The position numbers and the translations under genes are program-made. Below are positions 52,915 through 62,600 of a stretch of DNA of 64,000 bases, piece after piece (the stretch's first letter is position 1; every line of letters starts with the position of its first letter). The stretch comes from Rheinheimera sp. 4Y26 (GTDB taxonomy: Bacteria > Pseudomonadota > Gammaproteobacteria > Enterobacterales > Alteromonadaceae): positions 124,001-188,000 of the forward strand of contig NZ_JAOBWS010000004.1 of assembly GCF_025245835.1 (NCBI RefSeq), in the 5' to 3' direction. The notes beneath the pieces are model-generated. The model saw only the letters and a program-made list of their open reading frames with translations, ran no database searches and was not told the origin of the DNA.

Positions 52915-54315
52915 ATGTCTGCCACTATCCGCTCATTTTCTTCGTTATACCTCGCCACTTTACTGATGGTACTGGCGGCAGGTTTGTTAACCACTTATCT
53001 GGGTTTACGCCTGGCGGCTATTGATGTGTCCAAAATCTGGATAGGTGCCATGATGTCGGCTTATTACCTTGGTCTGGTAGCTGGCTCGAAAATTGGTCAT
53101 CGCCTGATTGCCAGAGTGGGTCATATCCGCGCTTTTGTCGCCACCGCAGGCATAGTGACGGCCTCGGCGCTGGGTCACGCATTAATTGATGATTTAAACG
53201 TCTGGCTGCTGCTTCGGCTGATGGTCGGTATTTGTATGATGTGCCAGTACATGGTGCTGGAAAGTTGGCTGAACGAGCAGGCCGATAGCAAAAACCGCGG
53301 TACTGTGTTTGCAAGTTACATGATTGTGTCGTATCTCGGCCTGGTACTGGGTCAGGGCGCAATGAGTTTAAACCCGGAACTGACCATTAAACCCTTGTTA
53401 CTGGTCGCTATTTGTTTTGCACTTTGTATTGTACCTTTGGCACTGACCCGCCGTATTCACCCGCAGCCAATGCGCCCTGCACCATTAAAAATTAAGACGT
53501 TCTGGCTGAAAGTGCCACAGTCCTTAACCACTATTGCGCTGGCCGGCATGATTGTTGGTTCTTTTTATGGCCTCGCACCGGCTTTTGCCGCAGCACAAGG
53601 CATGAATACGGAGCAAGTCGCAGCTTATATGGCAACCACAGTGGTTGCAGGCCTACTGGCGCAGTGGCCGATGGGTAAATTATCGGACAGAATACGCCGC
53701 TCGCGTCTAATCCGCACCAACACAGTGCTGCTGGGTATATTGGTACTGGCGATGGCCGCACTGCCGCTGTCAGGATACCTGCAGCTTGCTTTTACCTTCT
53801 GTTTTGGGGTGTTGGCTTTTACGCTATATCCGCTGGCGACTGCACTTGCAAATCAGAATATTGAGCAGGATGAACGGGTGGCGCTGTCGGCAACTATTTT
53901 GCTGACCTTTGGCCTTGGCGCCAGCACGGGCCCGCTGATTGCGTCTGCTTTTATGCAGTTTGGCGGCAGCCGCATGTTATATGCCTTTATGGCGTTGGTC
54001 GCTGCTTTGTTGTTCCTTCGCTTAACCCAGGTGAATTATCAGCAAAAACAACAGGAAAAATCCCAACCAAAAGATTATGTGATGGCATCGGGCGACTTAG
54101 TGTCGTCGCCGCTGGCGGCTGCTTTAGATCCAAGGGTTGATCAGGCCACAGCTCAGCAACAACTGATGGCTGACCCTGAGCTGGTGGTTGTTGAACCTGG
54201 TCAGGGCGTGCAGCAGGAGCTGGTATTTGAAACTGAGCCTGTTGCCGAAGCAGATGAACAGGTCCCGTCCCAGAGTGGACAAACAACAACATCTGTCGAC
54301 AGCAAAATATCCTGA
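52915..54315 (+). CDS. MFS permease, YcaD-like, with long hydrophilic C-terminal tail
   Basis: This 466-residue protein has twelve membrane helices up to about residue 375. The N-terminal pattern LATLLMVLAAGLLTTYLGLRLA and MMSAYYLGLVAGSKIGHRLI and the motif MCQYMVLESWLNEQADSKNRGTVFASYMI resemble the YcaD group. The last ~90 residues are acidic and Gln-rich, hydrophilic and cytosolic, longer than in YcaD (382 residues). The tail has no recognised domain and could be a regulatory or protein-interaction segment. The ATG has AAGGA upstream. It is convergent with the quinone oxidoreductase gene 22 bases later. Confidence 0.88.
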   Translation: MSATIRSFSSLYLATLLMVLAAGLLTTYLGLRLAAIDVSKIWIGAMMSAYYLGLVAGSKIGHRLIARVGHIRAFVATAGIVTASALGHALIDDLNVWLLLRLMVGICMMCQYMVLESWLNEQADSKNRGTVFASYMIVSYLGLVLGQGAMSLNPELTIKPLLLVAICFALCIVPLALTRRIHPQPMRPAPLKIKTFWLKVPQSLTTIALAGMIVGSFYGLAPAFAAAQGMNTEQVAAYMATTVVAGLLAQWPMGKLSDRIRRSRLIRTNTVLLGILVLAMAALPLSGYLQLAFTFCFGVLAFTLYPLATALANQNIEQDERVALSATILLTFGLGASTGPLIASAFMQFGGSRMLYAFMALVAALLFLRLTQVNYQQKQQEKSQPKDYVMASGDLVSSPLAAALDPRVDQATAQQQLMADPELVVVEPGQGVQQELVFETEPVAEADEQVPSQSGQTTTSVDSKIS

Positions 54316-54337
54316 ACCAGGCAGCGCACAATAAACC

Positions 54338-55402
54338 TCAGCCCTGCTGCGGGCTGAGACTTAATACCAGTTTACCAACCACCGCATTGCTGGCGAGTAA
54401 CTGATGCGACTGCTCTGCCTGTTGCCAGTCCAATACCTGAGCTAATACGGGTTTGATGGTCCCGGAAGCCAAAGCTTCGCCAAACTGCTGGTGAAAGGCA
54501 CGGCAAAGCGCGGTTTTATAATCGTCACTGCGGTTTCTGAGGGTTGAACACAAAAGCTGGCCACGCTTTTTAAACATCGGCGCCAGATCAAAAGCCGGCA
54601 CCTGCCGCCCGCCCATCATCGCCAGCACTACAATACGGCCGTCCTGCGCTAACAGCTGCACATTTTTAGGAATGTAGTCACCTGCTACCGGGTCAATGAT
54701 CACATCAAACCCCTGAGGCACAGCTGCTTTAAGCTCAGTAACAAAATCTGCTTTTTTATAATTGATACAAAAGTCTGCGCCAAGTTTATAACAAGCATCA
54801 GCCTTGTCGTCTGAACCAACCGTCACAGCAACAACGGCATTTTGCAGTTTTGCCAGCTGAATTGCAGCTGTGCCAACACCACTGGCACCGGCATGAATAA
54901 GTACACAACTCTGCGCTTGTGAACGTCCGTGCTCTGTTAAACCACCGAGCTCAAACATCGCCTGATAAGCAGTTAAAAAAACTTCGGCTGTTGCAGCCGC
55001 TTCTACTGTGCTCAAAGTTTCCGGACGTTTTAGTAAATGACCACTGTGAAGCAGCGCATATTCAGCATAACCGCCGCCCGGCACCAAACCAAACACCTCC
55101 TGCCCCAGCCAGTGCGCCAGGGTGCTATCGCCAACAGCCACTACAGTGCCGGCCACTTCCAGCCCCAAAATCGGACTTTCACCCGCTGGCGGCGGATAAA
55201 TACCGGCGCGCTGGGCTAAATCGGCGCGGTTTACCCCTGCAGCCACAACTTTCACCAGCACCTGACTGGCACCCGGCACAGGCACCGGCAGTTCTTTAAA
55301 AACCAGCCTGCTGTCAGAGCCCTGATTTTCTACATCAATGGCGCGCATTAAGGCGCTGACTGCACTTTTCTCAATCTTTGGTTCAGAACTTAAAACGGAC
55401 AT
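54338..55402 (-). CDS. NAD(P)H:quinone oxidoreductase, MDR superfamily (PIG3-like)
   Basis: The protein is 354 residues from the ATG at 55402, with GGGAG six bases upstream. A later Met (MRAIDVENQG) begins the conserved part, so the first ~20 residues are a variable extension. Family marks are VAAGVNRADLAQRAGIYPPPAGESPILGLEVAG and the NADPH-fold LIHAGASGVGTAAIQLAKL; DVIIDPVAGDY is also typical. No structural or catalytic zinc ligands are seen. It reduces quinones or other electrophiles in the cytosol. It is a single gene facing the MFS gene, with 22 bases between the stop codons and no clear terminator there. Confidence 0.92.
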   Translation of the reverse strand: MSVLSSEPKIEKSAVSALMRAIDVENQGSDSRLVFKELPVPVPGASQVLVKVVAAGVNRADLAQRAGIYPPPAGESPILGLEVAGTVVAVGDSTLAHWLGQEVFGLVPGGGYAEYALLHSGHLLKRPETLSTVEAAATAEVFLTAYQAMFELGGLTEHGRSQAQSCVLIHAGASGVGTAAIQLAKLQNAVVAVTVGSDDKADACYKLGADFCINYKKADFVTELKAAVPQGFDVIIDPVAGDYIPKNVQLLAQDGRIVVLAMMGGRQVPAFDLAPMFKKRGQLLCSTLRNRSDDYKTALCRAFHQQFGEALASGTIKPVLAQVLDWQQAEQSHQLLASNAVVGKLVLSLSPQQG

Positions 55403-55612
55403 CAGAACTCCCTGGTTCACACTGGTTTTTTGCAACAGCTTCAGACTGTTATTAATTAAAACTGATCGCTGTTTGTGCTGATATATGGCCTAACATAAGG
55501 CCAGAGTGAGCAAACACCAAGCGACATCAGCGCTACCTCATAAGTTTTACTTTAGCTTTGTGCTTTTCGTGCTTAAAATGCGCGTCTTTTCTTTTCAGCC
55601 GGAAGCACCATT

Positions 55613-56803
55613 ATGACCGCCAGTATCATTTTACAAAACGATCGTGACAAATCGTTAAAACGCCGCCATCCCTGGGTGTTTTCACAAGCCGTCAAACAGG
55701 TGCATGGCACGCCTAATGCCGGCGATACTGTGGATATTCTGACTGCAGATGGTAAGTTTCTGGCCCGCGGTGCTTATTCGCCTAATTCACAAATCCGTGC
55801 CCGTGTCTGGACCTTTGACCAAAACGAGCAAATAGATGCGGATTTTTTCCTGCGCCGTATCGCTCAGGCCTGGGCGGTGCGTCAGCAACTGTTTGATTTA
55901 AGCCAAACCAACGGCATCCGGGTGGTCGCGGCTGAGTCAGATTCATTACCAGGAGTGACCATCGATTTATACGCCGATGTTCTGGTCTGCCAGCTGCTCA
56001 GTGCCGGCGCTGAACGTCAGCGCAAACATATAGTCGCTGCGTTAAAACAACTGTTTGATGGTTATAGCATTTACGAACGTTCCGACGTGGACGTGCGCAA
56101 AAAAGAAGGTTTGGAGCCGCGCACCGGCTGGTTACATTTACCACGCGACAGCGGCGAAGTCGTGATTAAAGAAAATGGTCTGAATATTCTGGTGGATGTG
56201 GTCAATGGCCATAAAACCGGTTTTTATCTTGATCAACGTGACAGCCGTGCCGCTGCCGGCCGTTATGCCAAAGGTAAAACTGTGCTGAACTGTTTTAGCT
56301 ACACCGGAACCTTTGGTCTGGCAGCTTTAACAGGTGGCGCCGCTCATGTGACTAATGCCGATTTATCTGAGCTGGCGCTGGAAACTGCCCGTCGTAATAT
56401 GGAGCTGAACCAGCTGGATTTATCCAAAGCGACTATGACCAAAGCCGATGTATTTAAATTGCTTCGCCAGTACAAAGATGAAGGTAAACAGTTTGATATG
56501 GTGATTTTAGACCCACCTAAATTTGCCGAAAACAAAAGCCAGCTGGTAGGCGCCTGCCGTGGTTATAAAGACATTAACCGGGTGGCGATGCAAATTGTGA
56601 GGCCAGGTGGTTTGTTATTAACCTTTTCCTGCTCAGGTTTGATGGAAGAAAGTTTATTCCAGAAAGTGGTCGCGGACGCTGCTCTTGATGCCAACCGTGG
56701 TTGTTTATTTATTGAACGCTTAAGTCAGGCCACAGATCACTCTATCGCCAGCTTTTACCCTGAGGGTCATTATTTAAAAGGTCTGGTTTGTATTATCCAG
56801 TAA
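55613..56803 (+). CDS. rlmI: 23S rRNA m5C1962 methyltransferase
   Basis: This 396-residue protein equals E. coli RlmI in length. An N-terminal PUA domain (1-75: [17 protein letters not shown]) is followed by a central EEHEE domain and a C-terminal Rossmann methyltransferase domain. The SAM motif is [31 protein letters not shown] and the catalytic cysteine in FSCSGLM are present. It methylates C1962 of 23S rRNA. The ATG has GGAAG upstream. It forms its own transcript, ended by a hairpin 23 bases after the stop codon. Confidence 0.96.
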   Translation: MTASIILQNDRDKSLKRRHPWVFSQAVKQVHGTPNAGDTVDILTADGKFLARGAYSPNSQIRARVWTFDQNEQIDADFFLRRIAQAWAVRQQLFDLSQTNGIRVVAAESDSLPGVTIDLYADVLVCQLLSAGAERQRKHIVAALKQLFDGYSIYERSDVDVRKKEGLEPRTGWLHLPRDSGEVVIKENGLNILVDVVNGHKTGFYLDQRDSRAAAGRYAKGKTVLNCFSYTGTFGLAALTGGAAHVTNADLSELALETARRNMELNQLDLSKATMTKADVFKLLRQYKDEGKQFDMVILDPPKFAENKSQLVGACRGYKDINRVAMQIVRPGGLLLTFSCSGLMEESLFQKVVADAALDANRGCLFIERLSQATDHSIASFYPEGHYLKGLVCIIQ

Positions 56804-56825
56804 GCAGCTTGTTCTGCTGTCAGTG

Positions 56826-56861
56826 AAGCTGGAGCGCGCAACCTGCCACTCCGGCTTTTTT
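56826..56861 (+). terminator. Terminator after rlmI
   Basis: A 9-bp stem AAGCTGGAG/CTCCGGCTT with one G-U pair and a 14-base loop, followed by four more T on the plus strand, 23 bases after the stop codon. Confidence 0.75.
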
Positions 56862-57052
56862 ATCTCAGCGGTGGGACCAGCCACTCTTCATCACAGCGCC
56901 AGCACTTCCTTACCTACCTTTGATCTATCCATCGCAACAAATTGTACAAAACGGCAATTTTACTGGTTGTTGGCGACTGACTTGGTTACCATCAGCCAGC
57001 AATTGTTTCATTCTTGCCGACACAGGCAATTTATCATCTGACAGGAGTTGTT

Positions 57053-57625
57053 ATGCGCTTACTTATCGCCGCTATTGCCCTTTCCACCACTTTTGCAAGC
57101 CAGGCCGCCTGGCAGCTGGAGCCAGCTCAATCTCAGCTTCGTTTTGTCTCTGTTAAAAATGGCACTGTGGCTGAAGTGCATAAATTCAGTCAGCTGTCTG
57201 GCAGCTGGGCAGATGATGGCAAGGTTATGGTGCAAATTCCGGTAGCAACTTTGGATACGCTGATCCCTATCCGTAACGAGCGGATGCTGGAACATGTACT
57301 GAACGCCAAAAGTTTCCCAAACATCAGCGCCAGCGCGCAAATTGAACCGAAATTACTGTCAGATTTAACTGTTGGTGCCAGCATGCAACATCAGACAGAA
57401 CTGAGCTTAACGCTGCTGGATAAAACCCAGACTTTACCAGTGCAACTGACGCTGACTAAACTCAGTAACAACAAAATTCAGGCCAGCACCACAGCACCTG
57501 TTCTGGTGAATAGTGCAGCTTTTCAGCTGGATGCCGGTGTACGTAAGTTGCAGGACATTGCCAAGTTAAACGATATCAGCCTGCTGGTGCCTGTGACCTT
57601 TAACGTTGAATTTAGCCGCAAATAA
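57053..57625 (+). CDS. YceI-family exported protein
   Basis: The protein is 190 residues from the ATG at 57053, with AGGAG upstream. It has a signal peptide (MRLLIAAIALSTTFASQAA). A YceI lipocalin-like barrel follows, recognised by W.L.PAQSQLRFVSVKNGTVAEVHKFSQLSGSW and MLEHVLNAKSFPNISASAQI. Members bind isoprenoid or fatty-acyl lipids in a central cavity; E. coli YceI is periplasmic and induced by base. It is a single gene between terminators. The ligand is unknown. Confidence 0.93.
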   Translation: MRLLIAAIALSTTFASQAAWQLEPAQSQLRFVSVKNGTVAEVHKFSQLSGSWADDGKVMVQIPVATLDTLIPIRNERMLEHVLNAKSFPNISASAQIEPKLLSDLTVGASMQHQTELSLTLLDKTQTLPVQLTLTKLSNNKIQASTTAPVLVNSAAFQLDAGVRKLQDIAKLNDISLLVPVTFNVEFSRK

Positions 57626-57647
57626 CACAGCGTTCCGGCGCTGAAGT

Positions 57648-57682
57648 GCAAAAAAAGACAAGCTTTGCTTGTCTTTTTTTGC
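57648..57682. terminator. Bidirectional terminator between yceI-like and yjiH-like genes
   Basis: Perfect 16-bp stem GCAAAAAAAGACAAGC/GCTTGTCTTTTTTTGC with a 3-base loop. A7 and T7 tracts allow termination from both sides; both genes end facing it. Confidence 0.93.
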
Positions 57683-57700
57683 TGCGCTTATATAACAAGG

Positions 57701-59062
57701 TCAAAATAATAGATGCGCCATACCGGCAATCACCGGCAAGGTTACCAAAGTGCGCAGCAGGAAAATCAGTAATAAATCCAATAAGGTGACCGGTATTTTA
57801 CTGCCCAGTAATAACGCGCCCACTTCTGACATATAAATCAGCTGAGTCACCGACAAAGCTGCGATCACAAAACGGGTCATTTCACTGGGGACTTCGGCAA
57901 TCAGAATCGAAGGCACAAACATATCGGCAAAACCCACCATCACAGCCTTTGATGCGTCCACGGCAAAAGGGATTTGTAACAATTCAAATAAGGGCACAAA
58001 AGGTGCGCCCAGCCAGCTAAAGATAGGGGTGTATTCAGCCACAATTAAAGCGCAAGTACCCACCGCCATAATCACCGGCAATACCCCAAACAACATATCT
58101 AAAACCGTTTCCACCCCTTCTTTGGCAGTGGCTTTGACACCAGGCGCCATACTTGCGCGGTGTAAACCATGGGAAAAGGCACGGCTCCAGACCGAAGTGC
58201 GGCTAAAATGGCCACCTTCGGCTTTCATATGATCATAACCGTCGATAAAAGTATCGGGTTTGTGGCGAAGCGGCGGCAGATAAGGCAGCACTATGGCTGC
58301 GACCACACCGGCCAGACAAATAGTGCCGTAAAACTGCACAAACATATGCTCAAGTTTTACCTGCCCCAGTACCACTAAACAAAAGGTTACTGAAACGGCG
58401 GAAAAGGTCGTACCAATCACAGCAGCTTCGCGTGCGGTATAAAAACCGGCTTCATATTGTTTACTGGTCAGTAGAATACCCACACTGCCATCACCCAGCC
58501 AGGAGGCAATACAGTCCACCGCCGAACGCCCCGGCAAGCGGAATACCGGACGCATAATTTTGGTCATCAGAGTGCCTATCATTTCCAGCAGACCAAAATT
58601 CAGCAGTAAGGGTAAAAACAATCCGGCAAACACAAACACACATAAAAGCACCGGCAATAAGTCATGAAACACCAAACCGCCGGTAGCACTGCTATGAATA
58701 GCAGCTGGCCCTGTGGCAAAAAGCGCCAGTACTATAAACACAGCCCCCATTAAACGCACCCAAAGCCAGACAGGGGCGGGTTTAAATAATTTTTGCCACA
58801 GTGCATGTTGCATAAAAGCGGCTGGTTTTAGCCGGGTCCAAACAGTACATAAAGCAGACGTTGTGACAATAAAAGCCAAAACCCAGGGCATAGCACTGCC
58901 CAATGTGGTTTTTAACCAGTTGGCCATTACAGCGACCGGAATGGTCAGGCCTTTTTCCGCCGGAATAGGGGTCATAAATAAAAAAAGTCCAAGCGCTGAG
59001 GGAATCATAAGAATGGCGAGATGACGCCAGCTGAAATAATTGATGGCTTTGGACTCTGACAT
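57701..59062 (-). CDS. YjiH-family membrane protein (nucleoside-recognition/GATE domain)
   Basis: The protein is 453 residues from the ATG at 59062 (MSESKAINYFSWRHLAILMIPSALGLFLFMTPIP). It has about ten membrane helices. The GATE-type segments MRPVFRLPGRSAVDCIASWLGDGSVGILLTSKQYEAGFYTAREAAVIGTTFSAVSV and the later VMVGFADMFVPSILIA fit the YjiH family. The family is thought to transport or sense small solutes, but no substrate is proven. An N-terminal in-frame extension to 59125 lacks a good ribosome-binding site. It is convergent with the yceI-like gene across a bidirectional terminator. Confidence 0.85.
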   Translation of the reverse strand: MSESKAINYFSWRHLAILMIPSALGLFLFMTPIPAEKGLTIPVAVMANWLKTTLGSAMPWVLAFIVTTSALCTVWTRLKPAAFMQHALWQKLFKPAPVWLWVRLMGAVFIVLALFATGPAAIHSSATGGLVFHDLLPVLLCVFVFAGLFLPLLLNFGLLEMIGTLMTKIMRPVFRLPGRSAVDCIASWLGDGSVGILLTSKQYEAGFYTAREAAVIGTTFSAVSVTFCLVVLGQVKLEHMFVQFYGTICLAGVVAAIVLPYLPPLRHKPDTFIDGYDHMKAEGGHFSRTSVWSRAFSHGLHRASMAPGVKATAKEGVETVLDMLFGVLPVIMAVGTCALIVAEYTPIFSWLGAPFVPLFELLQIPFAVDASKAVMVGFADMFVPSILIAEVPSEMTRFVIAALSVTQLIYMSEVGALLLGSKIPVTLLDLLLIFLLRTLVTLPVIAGMAHLLF

Positions 59063-59244
59063 AAAGGTTCTGGTTAACTCGATTAAAATTGCGGCAAGGG
59101 TAAAGGCTTTCGGGCTGGCTGTCATCCATAAAACACGTTCTTAACGCACAACTGCTGATTTTTTAACAGCATCAGGTCAGCGGTTTTATCACAAATTGGC
59201 CGTACAAATGTGGGATGCACCCCCACAATCAGCCAGCCGAATCG

Positions 59245-59544
59245 CTAATTCAGTTCAATAAACAGTAAACCCAACAGGTATAAATCTTCACCTTCCTGAG
59301 CGCAACGCACCACTTTGGCATGAGCGTCGAGCGGCGCCACACTGGGGTTATTCGAATCCAGCCGTACATGCAACATCATGCCCATTTCCAGTGGCTCGTC
59401 GACTTCAACCGACATGCCGGTGGCGCTTAAATCACGGCAGATGCCGTCAAGTTCCCTGCCTGACTCCGGATCGTTGATCAGGATCTGTACATCACAATTA
59501 ATCATCATCCTAAAATAATTGCGTTTGTCGTTTCTGCTCAGCAT
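59245..59544 (-). CDS. Stand-alone PilZ-domain c-di-GMP receptor
   Basis: This 99-residue protein is a single PilZ domain. The c-di-GMP motif is complete: RxxxR in RNDKR (residues 4-8) and the D.SATG motif in CRDLSATGMSV (about 36-46). Other residues follow the usual beta-barrel pattern. With both motifs present it should bind c-di-GMP in the cytosol. The ATG has GAGGA five bases upstream. It lies between the yjiH-like gene and hrpA, all on the minus strand, and is not adjacent to a motility or cellulose gene, so the output is unknown. Confidence 0.93.
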   Translation of the reverse strand: MLSRNDKRNYFRMMINCDVQILINDPESGRELDGICRDLSATGMSVEVDEPLEMGMMLHVRLDSNNPSVAPLDAHAKVVRCAQEGEDLYLLGLLFIELN

Positions 59545-59648
59545 ACAATCCTCGGGCTTTGCGTGGGCTCTGCATTGTTATAATGCCAATAGCAGATGCT
59601 GTAAAGGCAATATTCCGCCACCAGGGCGATGCAAATTCCCTGTGCGGT

Positions 59649-62600
59649 TTATTTCAGCTCCTGCACCGCCAGCAATACCCTTTTGCCGGAAATCGGATAA
59701 GGCGTGCCCAGTTGCTGGGCAAATAACGACACTTTCAGCTCTTCCAGCATCCAGCGAATGGCCTCTACTTCGACTGGCACTGGCTTACCGGCAAATTTAC
59801 CCAGCAGATTTTTATAGGCGTCTTCTGCTTTTTGATACTCGTGCATCATTAACCTGTCGCGCTGCGGGTCAACCGGTAACTTTTCCAGTCGTTTTTGCAG
59901 CGCCTGCAAATAACGACGCACATCATCCAGCTTTGCCGCGCCATGGGCTGACACAAAACCTTTAAATAACAGCGTATCAAGCTGCTGTTTTATATCGGCA
60001 TTGGCATAAGCCAGGGCTAAATCCAGCCGGCCACGTAATTTTTTTGAAATCTCATGACCTATGGTAAGAATTTGCTCTACTTTGAGTGCAATTTGCAGAA
60101 CAGTATCGCCAATCTCGGCGCGCACTTTGTCGCGCAGCTGTAAAAACTGTTCGTTATTTTCCGGCCAGGGGTTATTGGCGATTAATAAATCCACACCGGC
60201 GGCGATACAGTCATCAATCAGCTCCAGTACCTTACCAAAAGGATTAAAATACAGCCCCAGTTTGGCTTTATTCGGCAGTGAGTCCTGCAGGTATTTCACC
60301 GGTGACGGGATATTCAGCAGCAATAAACGGCGAAGCCCGAGTTTTGACAAAGCCTGTGCTTGCTCGGGGTTATCCAGAAGTTTGATAGCCACACTGTCTT
60401 TTTCATCGACCAATGCCGGAAAGGCTTTGATCTGATAACCGCTTTGTACCTTGATATATTCGCGTGGCAGCTCGCCAAAACTCCATTCGGTCAGCCTGTC
60501 CTGCTCTATACCCTGCTCTGCCACCGCACTTAAAGTTTGTTGAACTTTGCCCTGCAGCTGTTGTTTTAACAAAGCCAGCGACCGGCCTTGTTTGAGCGTG
60601 TTGCCTTTATCATCCACCACTTTAAAGTTAAATTTTAAATGTGCGTCTAATAAGTTCAGCTCCCAACTTTCATCAGGAATGGTGACTCCGCTCATTCGTT
60701 TTAACCGCTGTGCCACCACTGTCAGCAAAGGGCCATCTTCCGGCTTGATACTTTGCAGCAAAGCGTCGGCGTAGTTTGGAGCCGGCACAAAATTACGGCG
60801 CAGGCTTTTGGGTAAAGATTTAATCAATGCGACCAAAAGTTCATGGCGAAGCCCTGGGATCAACCAATCAAACCCTTCGTCTTTCAGTTGATTGAGTAAA
60901 GTCAGCGGCACTATCAGGCTGACACCATCATCGGGCGCGCCAGGAGAAAAATGATACTCCAGCGGCAGGGTTAAATTGTCCTGGCGCCAGAACTCCGGAT
61001 AACTGTCGGCGGTAATGCTGTCAGCGCTGTGTTTACGCAACTGCTCCGGGTCAAAATTCAGATACTTCGGATCTTTTTGTTTTTGGGTGCGCCACCACTT
61101 TTGAAAATCCACTCTGTTATTGGCCCAAAGCGGCACTTTGTCGGCATAAAAACCGGCCAGGGTTTCTTCGTCGACCAGAATGTCACGCCGGCGCGATTTA
61201 TCTTCAAGCTCAGTGACTTCGTCAATTAAGCGGGCGTTGTAAGCTAAAAAGGCTTCATTAAGGCCAAGCTCCTGATTCACCAGCGCTTCACGGATAAACA
61301 GCTGATGACACAAAGCTTCATCAATTTTGCTGTACAGCACCGGCCTTTTGGCAACGATCACCAGACCATACAAAGTGACCTGTTCGTAGGCAATCACAGC
61401 ACCACGCTTTTTCTCCCAGTGCGGCTCGGCATAACTGCGGTTCACCAGATGCTGCGCCAGCGGTTCTATCCATTCAGGCTCAATTTTGGCCAGAGTTCTG
61501 GCATATAAACGGCTGGTTTCCACCAGCTCAGCGCTCATCACCCATTTTGGCTTTTTCTTAAATAAAGCACTGCCCGGGAATACGTAAAACCGGCTTTGCC
61601 TTGGCCCCAGATAATCGGCTTCAGTGTCACGCTGGCCAATTTGTCCGAGTAAACCGGTCAGAATGGCGCTGTGAATGCTGTGATAATCGGCATTTTGGCT
61701 ATTGAGTTTAAACTGCAGCTCCTGACACACCTGCGACAACTGGCCAAATAAATCCTGCCATTCCCGCACCCGCAGATAATTTAGCAGCTCCATTTTGCAC
61801 ATACGGCGGAACTGATTATTACTCAGCGTATCTTGCTGCGCCTGCAGGTAATCCCAGAGTTTCAGCATTGAGGCAAAATCAGAATCCGGCTCGGTAAAAC
61901 GGCCGTGTAATTCATCGGCTTTTTGCTGTTTATCCAAAGGCCTTTCGCGTGGGTCCTGAATTGACAAGGCAGCCGTGATCACCAGTACTTCGCGCAATGC
62001 GCCGTTACCGGCTGCTGCCAACACCATCCTTGCCAGTTTAGGGTCGACCGGCAGGCGGCTGAGCTGCTGACCAAGCGGCGATAATGTCAGTTTACCCTGC
62101 TGTGCAGTTTTAAGAGCTCCCAGCTCTTCGAGTAAACGAATACCGTCGTTAATAAAACGACTGTCCGGCTTTTGTAAAAACGGAAACTGCTGAATATCAC
62201 CAAGCCCAAGCGCCAGCATTTGCAAAATAACGGACGCCAGGTTGGTGCGCAGAATTTCCGGATCGGTAAACTCAGGCCGGCCTAAAAAGTCTTCTTCACT
62301 GTAAAGGCGGATACAAATACCGGCCGCCACCCGGCCACAACGGCCTTTACGCTGATTGGCGCTGGCCTGACTGATAGCTTCAATAGGCAACTGCTGCACT
62401 TTGGAGCGGTAGCTGTAGCGCGATAACCGTGCTGTGCCCGGGTCTATCACATAACGAATGCCAGGCACTGTCAGCGAGGTTTCAGCCACGTTGGTGGCCA
62501 GCACAATACGCCGGCCGGCGTGACTTTGGAAAATACGGTTTTGCTCAGTGGCGCTTAACCTGGCGTACAACGGCAACACTTCGGTGTGCGGTAGTTTCAG

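Noticed and set aside
59519-59965. Plus-strand ORF of 148 codons overlapping the PilZ and hrpA genes
   Set aside because: It lies antisense to hrpA, is Pro/Ala/Arg-rich without domain pattern, and has no plausible start region. It is a shadow of the well-supported minus-strand gene.
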